Part shown: piece after piece, positions 45,487-55,890 of the stretch | How positions within the stretch are numbered: position 1 is the first letter of the stretch | Layout: every line of letters begins with the position of its first letter | Assembly: GCA_905221605.1 (NCBI GenBank) | Contig: CAJNDS010002448.1 | Location: forward strand, 359,603 to 423,602 | DNA from: Symbiodinium natans | Taxonomy: Eukaryota; Sar; Dinophyceae; Suessiales; Symbiodiniaceae | Direction: 5' to 3' | DNA length: 64,000 bases | The notes under the pieces: generated by a model | Database searches by the model: none | Told to the model about the DNA's origin: nothing | The model's input: only the letters and a program-made list of their open reading frames with translations | Made by a program: the position numbers and the translations under genes

Positions 45487-48400
45487 GAAAAACTGCCCAT
45501 CAATGACCCTACCCGTCCTAACAGTAAGATCATCCACGTAGGCTATCCACTCCTTAGTATACTTAAGGCGCCTACCTCTGCCGGGGGCATAGGCCCTATC
45601 AACCACAAAGTTGAAATCATCTGGGCCGTTAATCGGGCCAAAGGTGAGGCCGACAGGGAGATATTTCCCTGATCTTGCCACAATGGCCAACACCTCGCGA
45701 GCACGCTTGGTGTTCCTAATTTGATTAAACCCACTAACCGCATCCACGAAGGTATACCAAACCGAACCTACTGCAGCGGCGAGCACATCGCTACCCCGCC
45801 GACAATAGTACGTGGAGCGCTTAATTCGGGCATTCACACGGCGGTAGTCAACCACCAAGCGTCGCTTCCTATGCCGCTTGTAGCTGGGCATTTCCTTGGT
45901 CGGAAACGGCGCAGATCCCCAAGCCGAGCTGCCGCGGATCAACTGACCCCGCTTGCATTCTTCTTCAAGCTTGTCGTCGACCCATTGCGCGGACTCGCCC
46001 CTCAGACTGTGAGGCTGGGACGAGACCGGCGGCCCGGTGGGGATGCAGTCATGGGCGAACTTCCTGACCGTGGTCCTGGTGGTGTCCTCCACCCAGAACC
46101 CAGCGGCCTTTCGCCGTATGACCTCCCTGACGGCTGCGATGTCAGCATCGGTCAGCCCTGGTCTGGTTGGTCCAGGCTCGATCTTCAAACCCGACCATAC
46201 GAGGTCTCTATAGGCCTCGGTGCGCCTAGGATCCTCCGCGACCTTCTCGCCCGCAAGAGCATAGACCTCAAGGTCAGCCCGGACGGAATCCCAGTCCTTG
46301 GCGTCCGCCTTGGTTCGCCAAAACGCTTCCTTCTCAGCGGCGTACTTATCCACCTCCTTATCCAGCTCCGCACGCTCTGCTGGCGTGAGGTCCTCGCCCG
46401 AGCGCACGTCCGGGAGGGGAACGACTGGAGAGGGCTGTGGCGCAGCCGCGGCGCTATCCGCACCCGCAGTGGCTGGAAAGCTTTCAACTGCAGCGGTGCA
46501 CAGCTCTTCTGCGCCCCTCAGACCAAGGTCCTGGAGCGATGCGCAGAAAGCCGCCCCTATGAGGTTGTAGTCGGCTTGCGCGCGCCCAACGTGCTTGTGC
46601 TGCACTGCGCCTAACGCATCCGGCCTACTACACCTCAAACCTACCGATTCTAAGCTGAAATCGGCGAGCCACAGGGCCCCGCTCTCAACGAGGTTGTCGC
46701 GGCCACTGGCCCGCGCGAACTGGCATATGTCAGCCCGCACGAAAGCCCAAGGCCAGCGTGGCTCTGCGAGCGTCCCAAACAAGGCGCCCCACTCCTCTAG
46801 CCGCCAGGGTTCCCACTCGCCTTTTTGTGCCTGCAAATGCAGCGCGACGTGGGCGCCCGCGCGCGTGCGTTCCTGCGCACACCGGACGACTAGCTGAAGG
46901 AAAGCTCGGGGCACATTCTTGCCCTCAAGCCCAATCACGAGCACCTTCGGCTCTGCGCGCAAAACAGCGCCGCTAATTGCCTCTAAGTGCCCTTCTGCGG
47001 CCAGGTTCCAGGTGATCCCGTAGGCCTGCTTGCCTTGCACAAAAGCTGGAACAACCCTATACCCGTGCCTCCTAGCCGCGTCGGAAACGACCGCGTCACC
47101 CCAAGCAACCTCTAAGACATCGGCAACCCCTCCAAGGAAATACTGCCGGAACCAACTCTCGACAGCACCCGACTCTGGGGAAGCCCTAGGCTGCAACACG
47201 CGGGGTTCCGCGACCAAGAGGTCCGCGAGGGCCTCTCGGATCGAGAGCACACCCGTTCTGGCGCGAGACGCTCTCTCGAGCGTCCTGTCCTGCAACGAGT
47301 ACGCTCCCTTGTCCAACTTCCTGGCCGAGGCTGCAGCAAGCACGCCGTCGCGGTTCAGGTCGACCTTGGAAATGATCTCCCTGACGGTAACCGCTTCGTG
47401 GGCCGGACGAGTCCCCTCTGAAAGCGTGAGCGCACCGTCCTCGGCGATGTATGCAAGCTGCCATCTGACGCGCACCCCGCTGGCATCGGGGAGATAGCGG
47501 TGCACGCCGACCTGCGCACGGGCAGCATCTACCTGCGTAACCCGTCCTAACCTGCACACCTTAGGGCCTCCACCTACACCCCGATAGGCAATGCGGTCGC
47601 CAAGGCGGAGGACGAAGTCCCTCCCGCGCCTGGTCAGCGTGAACTCCACTTGCTTGGCGTCGCCTTGAACCTGTTGCCCTAAGCTGGGGCGAGACGAGCC
47701 GTCCCCGCCGGTTCCATCGTCCTCAAAGACGACCGGCTCGCGGGATTCCGCGCCATCTGCATCCGCAGGAACAAGAATGCAGTCTTCTGCGTGCGCCTCC
47801 ATCGGGCCGCGCCGGGCGGAAGAAGTACCCCCCGACTCCATCGACACGGGCTCCAAGGTGAGCCTGTGGCCCTTGACTTCCAACACGCGCCAGGGGCCGG
47901 TCAGACCCGGTTTCCAAGGCACACGCCCCGCCCCCTCTGAACGGGCCCTCGGAGCGTTCCAGACCACTCGGTCTCCTGGCTTAAGGTCCACAGTGCGCCT
48001 ATGGCGATTTGCAAGTTTCGCCCGCGCTTCTGAAGACCGCGTCCAGTGCTCTCGGACCGCAGCAGCTAGTTCCGAGAACTGCTTAAACTGGCTCCGAGCC
48101 CAATCAGAGATGGGTTCGAACTGCAAGGCGTCTCGCAGGACGTCCTTTTCAAGTGGTAGAGCGAGCGACCAGCTCCGCTCTAGGTCCCTCGGGGTATACC
48201 CGTGGGGTCCCGGAGTGTTATCTATGACGTACTCCGCCACCACGAGCCAATCCGACCAAGCTTCGGAAAGGGAGGCGCCGACTTGCCTGACGACCGCCCC
48301 CAGCACCTTTTGAACTTCTTGGTGGACTCGCTCGTTTGCGCCCAACTCACAAGGCCTCAAGGGCGCGCTGAACCGCCACTCGGTCCCAAGCATAGCGCTG

Positions 48401-49596
48401 AGTTCTGCCATGAGCGCATTCTTGAACTCTGGCCCTCTATCCGACCTGATGAGGCTCGGGATCGTCCTGCTGCGAAGCACACAGCGCACGAACGCCCTCC
48501 TGACTTCAGCATGAGTCAGAGACCTCATCGGCTCGAGGAGGACAGCATGACTGAGGCAATCGAAGTACGTAAGCGAGTACCTATGCCCCTCCCTGTCCTC
48601 TCGGTTCGGACCTTCACAGTCCACGCTGACTTCCTGCCAGCATGTCTCGGCGCCACATTTGACCGCACGAGCTTCAACCTTCGTCGGTCGAGAGCGGCCT
48701 TTAATGCAAGCGAGACATTTGGCGACCCAGGTCCGCACATCTTTCTCTAAGTCGGGCCACCAGACTGCTCTCTCTAGCAGCTTGACGGTAACCTCAGCAG
48801 ACCTATGGGCCCCAAGGACTCCACAGTGGACTGAATTGTAGCAAGCGCGGCGCCAGGTCACCCCATTCGCGCCCGCAGCCCCGTTGGGAACCACTGGGAC
48901 AACGACGGTTTGACCCGTCCTGAGGGTCACCTCGCGCTCAAGCAACCCGTCTCCGGATATCTCCATTGGCGGCTCTGGCTTGCGAATCGAGCCCGCCAAT
49001 GAGGGATCGCGCCGCTGACCCTCGTACCACGCCGTACGAAGGGATCCCGTGACTCGGAACTCCGAAATGTTCGCCGCGTCCCTTGCCTCGACCGCAAGCT
49101 GCTCACGACGATTTTCGTCCTCCTCCGCGATCAGGCTCAAAGACGGAACACCGCCCTTAAACTCGACCTTGACCTTGGTTGAGGAATGGTCCCAAATACA
49201 CAGGATGGGGCTATGGCTAACGAGCTCTAGAACCACTGCAGGGCCCTTGTGCTCTTCACCCATAAACGCCAAAACTCTACCCTTCAGCTTGCACTCATTG
49301 GCATTCTTCCCGCGACTGATAGCGCCCGCGGTCCAATGCCCTTCTACGCCCTCGTTGGACGAAGAGAATTGAGCAAGGACCCTTGACGCCTGCAGGGTAG
49401 ACCTGCGGGGATCCGAAGCTGCTTCTCCGGTTGCCCGCCAGCCAATGACCTGAGTAACCCTACCCACAAGGGCTATCAGCTTGCCGAAGGAGGGGTCTAA
49501 GGCAACCTCTTTACCATTAGACCTCCAGAGCACTTCACACTGCTCATTCACGACATGTCTGTGGCCGTGCCAGTTCACCACTGACGACCAATGCAC
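45487..49596 (-). CDS. Integrase, methylase-like region and N-terminal half of reverse transcriptase
   Basis: Numbering is from the GTG at 49596; the frame is open further upstream, so the true start is unknown. The integrase has an HHCC zinc site (His257, His264, Cys294, Cys297) and a catalytic triad Asp326 (VSVDCEG), Asp386 (RSDRGPEF) and Glu422 (GANERVHQE), spaced D-59-D-35-E as in retroviral integrases. Residues about 816-1020 resemble the region seen in dinoflagellate and diatom retroelement polyproteins that starts like a methylase ('vlEvawGdavvsdaaRrhGy') and ends 'C.r.da.g...H.h'. Its Gly-rich and Pro-Pro-Cys motifs have decayed, so it cannot be an active methylase. Residues about 1180-1370 are the fingers and palm of RT: RLVVDYRRVN, WYTFVDAVSGFNQI, VGLTFGPINGPDDFNFV and EWIAYVDDLTVRTG. 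The second half of RT is not downstream but more than 5 kb upstream. Confidence 0.85.
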
Positions 49597-52500
49597 GACG
49601 ATGTCGCCTGAACCACATTCAGGGGCGAGCAGTTGTGCCCCGCCACCACAGCACCATCTTCTCTAACCACCCATGTGGTCCAGTAAGGCTTCACATCGCC
49701 CCACTTGGAAAGATCCTTGTGCTGGGAGCCGAGGCTGAGCTTCATGGAATGGCTCTTCTTCCATATCTTCCCACTCAGCATGCCATATGCAGTGGGAACT
49801 GGAGCATCTTTGGGCGTAGTCCTAAACCCTACCGCCCATTGCTGGATGGTTGAGGACCTAACCCTAACTAAACCTCCTGTCCTATCCAAAGTTGCAAGGA
49901 CGGAGTTGACCTCTAGGCCCACCTCATGGGCCTCAAGGTCGCCCTCAAGCGGAGGTTCGGGCTCCTCCCGCTCGGCTATCTCTACCGAGATATCGACTGC
50001 CTCTTTCTCGATGCAGGCGGGGCAGCGAGAAAACAGGTAGGTCCGCTTGCCGCAGATGCACAGACCCTCATGGTCCCAGAGGGGTCGTGACGGTTCGTCC
50101 AGCATCCCTCTAATGCTGGCATCATCAATGGAACGAACCGCGTCCAGCCTCAAGGACCGCAGAACCTCCGCCCCCAATGCCTGCTTCCCTACGATCCCAA
50201 AACCTCGCAGGGGAGGCTCCGGAAAATCCTTCTTGAGTTCCGGACAAGCCTCGGCCACTTCCAAGTGGCCTTGCTGCGTGCGCCAAAGGCGTGGCCGCAC
50301 CGCCCAGATAGCCTTGATGCCTGCCCAAGCCTCTCCTACAGCCCTGGCTTCCTTGCGCTGCAGGTTCCTTGCTTGGAGCGTGAGCTCAACAACCAAAGGC
50401 CACCTAAGGACGGCTGTGACAAGCCCGCCTTGCCCTAGTCCTACGAGGAACTGCGGACGAAACCCCGAAGCTTCCCTAAGAACCTTGGCACACGAAGTAA
50501 GCAAGTCGACCCTGATCCGCTTGATCTTCTTGGTCCCTGCGAGCCTGCCGGCCCCGCAATCAAAATGCGAGGCAAGCCCGTCGGTATCCTCAAACGGACC
50601 CCAACAACCCCTGACAGCCACAGAAACTCCAGGGAGGCTCGCTTGAAAAACGCGCCTGATTTCAGTCAGCTCTGCGTCCTGCTCTTTCCAACGCGCGTAG
50701 TCAAAGACAACCATGACGCGCACCGGAAGGGCTGCGACGACGCACATCGGCACAGCCGCGGCCTGGACACGGCCCGCAGGCTCTGGGACGGCGTCGTTGC
50801 CGACCGCCCAGGGCACGGGTCCGTCACCCTCAGTACCCTCTCCGAGGTACTGGTCCAGGTCGAAACCTCGGAGCTGGCCCGAAAGGCCCTCGAGATCTTT
50901 CGTCCTCGCCGCAAGGAGCGCATCCCGATCTTTGGGATTGCGGCTAAAACTGTCACCCAGCGTCGCTGAGCGACCGCTAAGGCTCCTTATTTCGGACCCA
51001 TCCATAAGGATTTCCGCAACCCACCGGACGAGTTTCGGATCCATTCCGATGTCCGACGTTTGCGCTCGGGTAAGGTTGGCATGATCTGTCCAACACAGAG
51101 TCCGAATAGAGCCAAACATGCGGCGTGTCGCCCGCTTTACCTCGAGCTGGGCAAACGCCTCCTGTATCAAGGGCGGCCAGTTTTGCTGCGCGGGGGTCAA
51201 GCTCTTTGAGTGCGTCATAAGCACTTTGAGCTGACTCAAGTCACGCGTCATCTGCACGACGCTGCCCCCTACCGCGATGCCCGACGCATCCGCGATCTGC
51301 TCAAGGGGACACGACCCATCCGCAGCAGAGGCCTCATCGAAGGTAGCCAAATTGATGCGGTTCTGCATCATGCGCTTAATCGCTTTAAAGGCTTTGCAAC
51401 CCTCGGTGGCGGCTGAGCCCAGCCCGCCTTCAGGAAAGACGGCGCCTGGCTTCTGCCACTGCCCTAAAATCTTGGCTGCGTGCCCATACTCAACAGGCAG
51501 GTAGCCGCGCAACCAATTTGCGCAACCCAAAAATTGCTGAATGTGAAGCTTCTCCCAGAGCGGGGGAAAGTCAATCACCGCCTGACAACGCTCTTCGTCA
51601 GGCGAACTCCCGTCCCGCCCAATGTTGTGTCCTAGGAGCTTACCTTTGGAGACACAAACTTCGGCCTTACTGATCCCAAACGAGAACCCAAACAAGATTG
51701 ACTTATCTAGGAAACCCTCTAAGGAAACGAGGTGGTCGAGGAGGTGCGGGCACGCCTTAGGGTGCCGGGCGCGCATGTCTGCCGCGAGCTGCTCATAATA
51801 ATAGTCCGTTGGAGGCTCCTCGATCATCTTATCGATGTCCCAGCTCTCCACGATATGATAGCTCGGGCAGCGCGCCGTGTCGACCGCGTCTGCTGGGCGC
51901 ACAGCGTCACTTGCGCCTCTTCCAGCCGTGGCCGATCCCTCACGCCAGCCAGCCCAGCGTGGCCCCTTGCGCGTCCTAAAGACCGCGAGGCGTTCGGTGA
52001 CGGGAACCTCATCGCTGCACGCAACGCTTTCCGCCACACGCAAATCCCTCGTGTCCCAAAGACGCCACGCCTCACCTGCGCGCTGAAGCAAGCACGTTTC
52101 GTAAGGCGCCTTCTCGACCGCCACGGTCCCAAGGTCCTTCTGCGCAGGGCGCCTACCCCACACAGACGCGTAACCACCTGGCGCCTCCCACCAGCTGTCG
52201 ACGCTTGGAAGGTGGTCCAAGCAAGTAAGCACTCCAGGCTCCTCAACAGGGCGCCCAACCGGGCCGCTCCCGCCCCACACCGAAGCGAGAACAGTCACCG
52301 CAGCAAGGACCGATAGCACACCGATCCTGGCGCCGGTACGCAGCCGCCCAAAGGACCGCGCACACGAGGAACAACCTTGGAAGCTTCTTGCCGCGGCCCT
52401 GGACGCGGACCCGCAAGCAAAGCACGGGTCATGGTCAACCGAAGCAACGGCGACCCCACAATCCGCACATGCCTGCGGAGACGGCTCTGACTCGAACACC

Positions 52501-52970
52501 GTCTCAATCGCGCCACAACCACAGGCCGCAGTGCTGACGAGGCCGGAACGCACTTCCGCAACAACCTCGCCTGGCTGGAGAGAGTGGTAACACTCTTGGG
52601 CTGCAAGCAAAACAAACCCTTTACCCTCTCCTGTCGGCCAGAGACCTGGCACAGCCTCAACCCCACATTCAACCGGAAGCACAACCTCGGACAGGGATCC
52701 CTCTGCGGAGACTCCTGACTCCCGCACGACCGGCACCAGCACCCCATCACCTGGCGAGAGCTCGAGCGCCTCTTCCCCGTCGTAGCGGAGGAGCTCACGA
52801 CTTCCGCCCCCAGGCTCGGTGCATGACGCGTCGTCCAGGCTTGACAACCGCGCTTCAAAGGCATAGGCCCTGTCCTTCCGAGTCCTACTGTGATCCTCAC
52901 ATCTGGGCATCCTGATTCCCAGCGTGTCGAGGACATGAAAGTCGGGACCCGGCCTGAACCCCAAGCCCAT
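49575..52970 (-). CDS. Protease C-terminus, C-terminal half of RT, RNase H, zinc-ribbon region
   Basis: Residues 1-25 (GLGFRPGPDFHVLDTLGIRM) complete the protease begun in the previous frame. A cysteine-rich segment follows (about 148-203), then a hydrophobic helix at 215-233. Residues 369-500 match the part of Ty3-type RT after the YxDD motif: SYHIVESWDIDKMI, VSKGKLLGHNIGRDG, then IQQFLGCANWLRGYLP. RNase H spans about 540-675 with DASGIAVGGSVVQ, HSKSLTPAQQNW, EAF and WTDHANL. The region after it is unrecognised. It contains FLVGLGQGGLV, which looks like an alpha/beta-hydrolase elbow whose Ser is Gln, and a zinc ribbon C-x-C-x9-C-x2-C (971-986). The ORF overlaps the start of the next one by about 20 bp in another frame. 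No palm motif precedes the RT half, so by itself this ORF cannot polymerise. Confidence 0.85.
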   Translation of the reverse strand: MGLGFRPGPDFHVLDTLGIRMPRCEDHSRTRKDRAYAFEARLSSLDDASCTEPGGGSRELLRYDGEEALELSPGDGVLVPVVRESGVSAEGSLSEVVLPVECGVEAVPGLWPTGEGKGFVLLAAQECYHSLQPGEVVAEVRSGLVSTAACGCGAIETVFESEPSPQACADCGVAVASVDHDPCFACGSASRAAARSFQGCSSCARSFGRLRTGARIGVLSVLAAVTVLASVWGGSGPVGRPVEEPGVLTCLDHLPSVDSWWEAPGGYASVWGRRPAQKDLGTVAVEKAPYETCLLQRAGEAWRLWDTRDLRVAESVACSDEVPVTERLAVFRTRKGPRWAGWREGSATAGRGASDAVRPADAVDTARCPSYHIVESWDIDKMIEEPPTDYYYEQLAADMRARHPKACPHLLDHLVSLEGFLDKSILFGFSFGISKAEVCVSKGKLLGHNIGRDGSSPDEERCQAVIDFPPLWEKLHIQQFLGCANWLRGYLPVEYGHAAKILGQWQKPGAVFPEGGLGSAATEGCKAFKAIKRMMQNRINLATFDEASAADGSCPLEQIADASGIAVGGSVVQMTRDLSQLKVLMTHSKSLTPAQQNWPPLIQEAFAQLEVKRATRRMFGSIRTLCWTDHANLTRAQTSDIGMDPKLVRWVAEILMDGSEIRSLSGRSATLGDSFSRNPKDRDALLAARTKDLEGLSGQLRGFDLDQYLGEGTEGDGPVPWAVGNDAVPEPAGRVQAAAVPMCVVAALPVRVMVVFDYARWKEQDAELTEIRRVFQASLPGVSVAVRGCWGPFEDTDGLASHFDCGAGRLAGTKKIKRIRVDLLTSCAKVLREASGFRPQFLVGLGQGGLVTAVLRWPLVVELTLQARNLQRKEARAVGEAWAGIKAIWAVRPRLWRTQQGHLEVAEACPELKKDFPEPPLRGFGIVGKQALGAEVLRSLRLDAVRSIDDASIRGMLDEPSRPLWDHEGLCICGKRTYLFSRCPACIEKEAVDISVEIAEREEPEPPLEGDLEAHEVGLEVNSVLATLDRTGGLVRVRSSTIQQWAVGFRTTPKDAPVPTAYGMLSGKIWKKSHSMKLSLGSQHKDLSKWGDVKPYWTTWVVREDGAVVAGHNCSPLNVVQATSSCIGRQW

Positions 52971-54687
52971 CCTTCCGGCGCAGTCCAGCGCTCTGCCGCC
53001 GAGGATAAGTCCGTGCCAATCGGACGTCCCTCTCGCAGCGATTTTTGCATCGCACGAAAATCTCGGTGTTGGGGCGACAATCGTCCGCCGTTTTGCCTTC
53101 CAGCAACGTGACGCGCAAGACTGCTGCCCCTTTCAGAGGAACCGGGGCTCCCGAAGCTATGCCATGCACATATTCGGGGTGGACCCACTTCTCAAGTCTC
53201 ACGACCGGAAAGCCAGGATCCTCAGTGCCGATCCCAAGCTCTGCAGCCCGGTTCATCATGCCTACCACGAGTTCCTCAGTCACGTGGTTTGCGCCGGCGC
53301 AACCGTCAAGCATGCACTCGACCTTGCGGTCGAGGACCTGAACCACCGTTCTGTACTGGTAGCCTCCTGGCTCGTTATCCGCCAGGTTCCACCAGTCCTT
53401 CGGCAGATCGTCCAAGGTGGCGAACTTGTCCCGCCCGCCCTTGCTTAACGGAAGCGCGTGCTGCTGCACCGCGGCGTGTCCTGCGGCTCCTAAGACGCCT
53501 GCCTGGACGCCTGAGCTGCCTATCTGGACACTGAACGCGGCGAAGGGGTTAGACATGGAAGCACCGGAGGGCGGGGCCCAGTTGGCAGGCAAGGCCGGCG
53601 TCCCTCCTGAGGTCGTCAGGTTGTGGACCATGTCGCAGCTGGCTCCTTTCTTGCACGACCCATTCTTGGAGAAAAAGGGGCAAACAGTGCCTGGTGGCTT
53701 TGCCGCGCCTTTGGCCGCAGCCTTAGGCTTTGCGTTGGCTTTTGCTTTGCCACCTCCCTTCCCTTTGCCTTTACCTTTCGCAGTGGCAAAGGTTTGGTCA
53801 CCCTTCTTGGCCGCGAGAGCTTTTCTGCGAAGCTCCTTGTCGTGGCTGTACGGGCAGGCATCCCCTTTCGGGCAATTCCCATGATCGCGAAAGTGAAAGC
53901 AGATCTTCTTGTCCGCTCCTTTGCCAGCTCCCTTCGACGTAGCAGCATACGTCTGGTCCGCGCCAGCTTTGGCCGCGGCAGCTGCTCCTTTCGCAGCAGC
54001 CTTCGCAGCGGCCTTGAGACTCTTAATCTCCTTCTGAGCCTCAGCCAGCGCGACCGCCGGGTCCGCGCTCTGCGAACCGGTGGCCGTGTACACAGAGTGG
54101 GAAACAGCCCTGTGCGCTGCTTCTCTCTGCTCGTACTCCAGAACGACTTTGTGGCTCTCCTCCCAAGTCTGCGGTCCTCGCAACCCGCCATCCTTGGGGT
54201 CGCCAGGCCACAACCTTTTGTCGTTCCGGATCTCCTTCTGGAGATAAGGGGGCATCTTGCGGAGGTATGAGAGATACAACTCTCGAGGGGTCTTCCCGAG
54301 ACCTACTGCCTCAAGGTCCGCGATCGAGGCCTCAAACAAAGGCTCGAATTGGTGGCCTGTGAGCTTACCCTTAGCGAGAGAGGCGTGCTCACCATCCACG
54401 CGGACTTCTCTTTCCTCCCGCGATTCCCCGAACATCAAGTGTTTGTTCTTGATGCGGTCATACACCGCCTGTGGATCTGAGAGAACCTCTCCCGATTTCC
54501 ACGCGCGCGGTACGCGTTCGTGTACGTCTTCATGCGCGAGCCGCGGCAGCGCCCGCGTAGCGCTAACAGCTTTTCGCGCGCACTCATACCGCGACAGTTG
54601 TTGGCCAGCGCGCAGACGTCCTCGAACTCCTCGTAGAACAGGACAACGTCTCGCGCGTCCGACTTGTCGTCGGTCAGCGTCGGCCAC
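52897..54687 (-). CDS. Gag C-terminal part with two CCCH zinc fingers, then aspartic protease
   Basis: The frame opens with GTG and overlaps the preceding Gag ORF by about 250 bp. The true Gag sequence seems to switch into this frame at about 54508, within a CGCGCGCG run. Residues 62-200 are helical Gag (KSGEVLSDPQAVYDRIKNK, and KTPRELYLSYLRKMP). The nucleic-acid-binding part has two exact C-x8-C-x5-C-x3-H fingers at Cys263-His282 and Cys336-His355, separated by a Lys/Gly/Ala-rich linker, instead of the CCHC knuckles of most retroelements. The protease active-site region is MLDGCAGANHVTEELVV (Asp461). The usual D-S/T-G is D-G-C here. The ORF leaves the conserved protease sequence at an A5 run (53042-53046 on the plus strand), after which the conserved sequence continues in the next ORF. 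Confidence 0.85.
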   Translation of the reverse strand: MADADRRQVGRARRCPVLRGVRGRLRAGQQLSRYECARKAVSATRALPRLAHEDVHERVPRAWKSGEVLSDPQAVYDRIKNKHLMFGESREEREVRVDGEHASLAKGKLTGHQFEPLFEASIADLEAVGLGKTPRELYLSYLRKMPPYLQKEIRNDKRLWPGDPKDGGLRGPQTWEESHKVVLEYEQREAAHRAVSHSVYTATGSQSADPAVALAEAQKEIKSLKAAAKAAAKGAAAAAKAGADQTYAATSKGAGKGADKKICFHFRDHGNCPKGDACPYSHDKELRRKALAAKKGDQTFATAKGKGKGKGGGKAKANAKPKAAAKGAAKPPGTVCPFFSKNGSCKKGASCDMVHNLTTSGGTPALPANWAPPSGASMSNPFAAFSVQIGSSGVQAGVLGAAGHAAVQQHALPLSKGGRDKFATLDDLPKDWWNLADNEPGGYQYRTVVQVLDRKVECMLDGCAGANHVTEELVVGMMNRAAELGIGTEDPGFPVVRLEKWVHPEYVHGIASGAPVPLKGAAVLRVTLLEGKTADDCRPNTEIFVRCKNRCERDVRLARTYPRRQSAGLRRKDGLGVQAGSRLSCPRHAGNQDAQM

Positions 54688-55532
54688 GTGAGGTCAGTTT
54701 TGACCGTAGTTATGGAGCTTTGCCCGCCCCTCTGCGCTAACGCTTCTTTCAGCGCCTCAGTTTGGGCGGCGAGCGCGGCGGCGAGATCGCCCGCCGGGTG
54801 TTGGGACCCGGTCTGCGAACCTCCGCCGTCTGAACCTCGCTTCAGGGCTTCTATCTCCATCTCTAGCGCAGCAAGCTTCGCGCGCAAAGGGGAATCGCCG
54901 TCCGCCGCGCCCAGGACACGGGCCGCGGAAGGACCACCTGCAACCTCAGCAGTGTCCAAACCTCCACGGTCCAATCCTACCCCCAACCCACTTGCAGTCG
55001 CAGGCTGTGGGAGCCCTGGGGAACGCGGCCCCACGGCTTCAACTGGCACATCGGACGGGGAGCTCCAAACCTTCTCTTGGCTCGAGCTTTCTTTTCCCCC
55101 TAACGCGAGGATAAGCTCCCCGATGCATTGGATTTCGCGCTGAATCTCCTCTGCGTCTTCGGGGTCCTCGCCACCGCGCAAAGCCGCGACCGAGAACCTG
55201 GTCCGCAGCCGACGGACCATCTTCGTAGGATGCCAGTCCCCGCCTATCTTGGAGAACTCATCCGCAAGGAGGGTGGCTTTGGTGCTTAAGGCGTCAAGGT
55301 CACGGGAGCTCACCGTGACTCCATGCGCTTTCAGCGCGAGGACAATCCGCGAAACGCGCGTCAAGTAGTCCGCGACCGGTTCTTGGTCTGGACGGAAAAT
55401 CGCGCGCAGCTCCGCCTGCAAGCCCTCTGCGGTGCCTGGCACTGAACCTGCTGTCGACGGCGGACCGGACGGTCCCGCCGGGCGGGACCCTGGTGCCGTA
55501 GCAGGGACATAGGCAGCACCGGTAGGGACCAT
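54435..55532 (-). CDS. Gag N-terminal part
   Basis: The ORF starts at ATG 55532, ten bases after the preceding ORF ends, and has 365 codons. It is rich in Pro, Ala and Gly at the ends, with helical segments (LQAELRAIFRPDQEPVADYL; DARDVVLFYEEFEDVCALAN; GMSAREKLLALRGRCRGSR) typical of the retrotransposon capsid. Conserved Gag sequence leaves this frame at about 54508. The last 25 codons look like out-of-frame readthrough. Confidence 0.75.
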   Translation of the reverse strand: MVPTGAAYVPATAPGSRPAGPSGPPSTAGSVPGTAEGLQAELRAIFRPDQEPVADYLTRVSRIVLALKAHGVTVSSRDLDALSTKATLLADEFSKIGGDWHPTKMVRRLRTRFSVAALRGGEDPEDAEEIQREIQCIGELILALGGKESSSQEKVWSSPSDVPVEAVGPRSPGLPQPATASGLGVGLDRGGLDTAEVAGGPSAARVLGAADGDSPLRAKLAALEMEIEALKRGSDGGGSQTGSQHPAGDLAAALAAQTEALKEALAQRGGQSSITTVKTDLTWPTLTDDKSDARDVVLFYEEFEDVCALANNCRGMSAREKLLALRGRCRGSRMKTYTNAYRARGNRERFSQIHRRCMTASRTNT

Positions 55533-55542
55533 GGCCAGCTCC

Positions 55543-55872
55543 CTAACCGCGGCTGACGTCCACCCGCGGCGGACTGTCGCCTCCAGCGCCCGAGGCCTCA
55601 GGGACTAGCTCGGAGTCCTCTTCTTCTTCCTCTTCATCCTCGTCCTCCTCTTCGGCGTCATGGAGGAACTTCATGACTTTCCGCCAGAGAGCCGCCTCTT
55701 GCTCTGGCGTAGTGCTGACCCCATCCCGCTTGGACAATGGACGGCTGCCAGTCTCCCTACGCCACTTAAGCCAAGCGACGTAGCTCATCCGCTCGGGATA
55801 GGGAACGTCTCCACCCTCGATAGCTTCGAGGAGGGTGACGCCCTCAGCCTGACCTGCAACCTCTGCGGACAT
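55543..55872 (-). CDS. Small acidic leader ORF of the retrotransposon (109 aa)
   Basis: ATG start at 55872. The N-terminal half has an ordinary helical composition (SYVAWLKWRRETGSRPLSKR) and the C-terminal part is a Glu/Asp run of about 20 residues. It lies between the PBS and Gag and stops 10 bp before the Gag ATG. The function is unknown. It could be the true Gag N-terminus or an upstream ORF. Confidence 0.6.
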   Translation of the reverse strand: MSAEVAGQAEGVTLLEAIEGGDVPYPERMSYVAWLKWRRETGSRPLSKRDGVSTTPEQEAALWRKVMKFLHDAEEEDEDEEEEEEDSELVPEASGAGGDSPPRVDVSRG

Positions 55873-55890
55873 TGCCGCAACACAAGGCGA

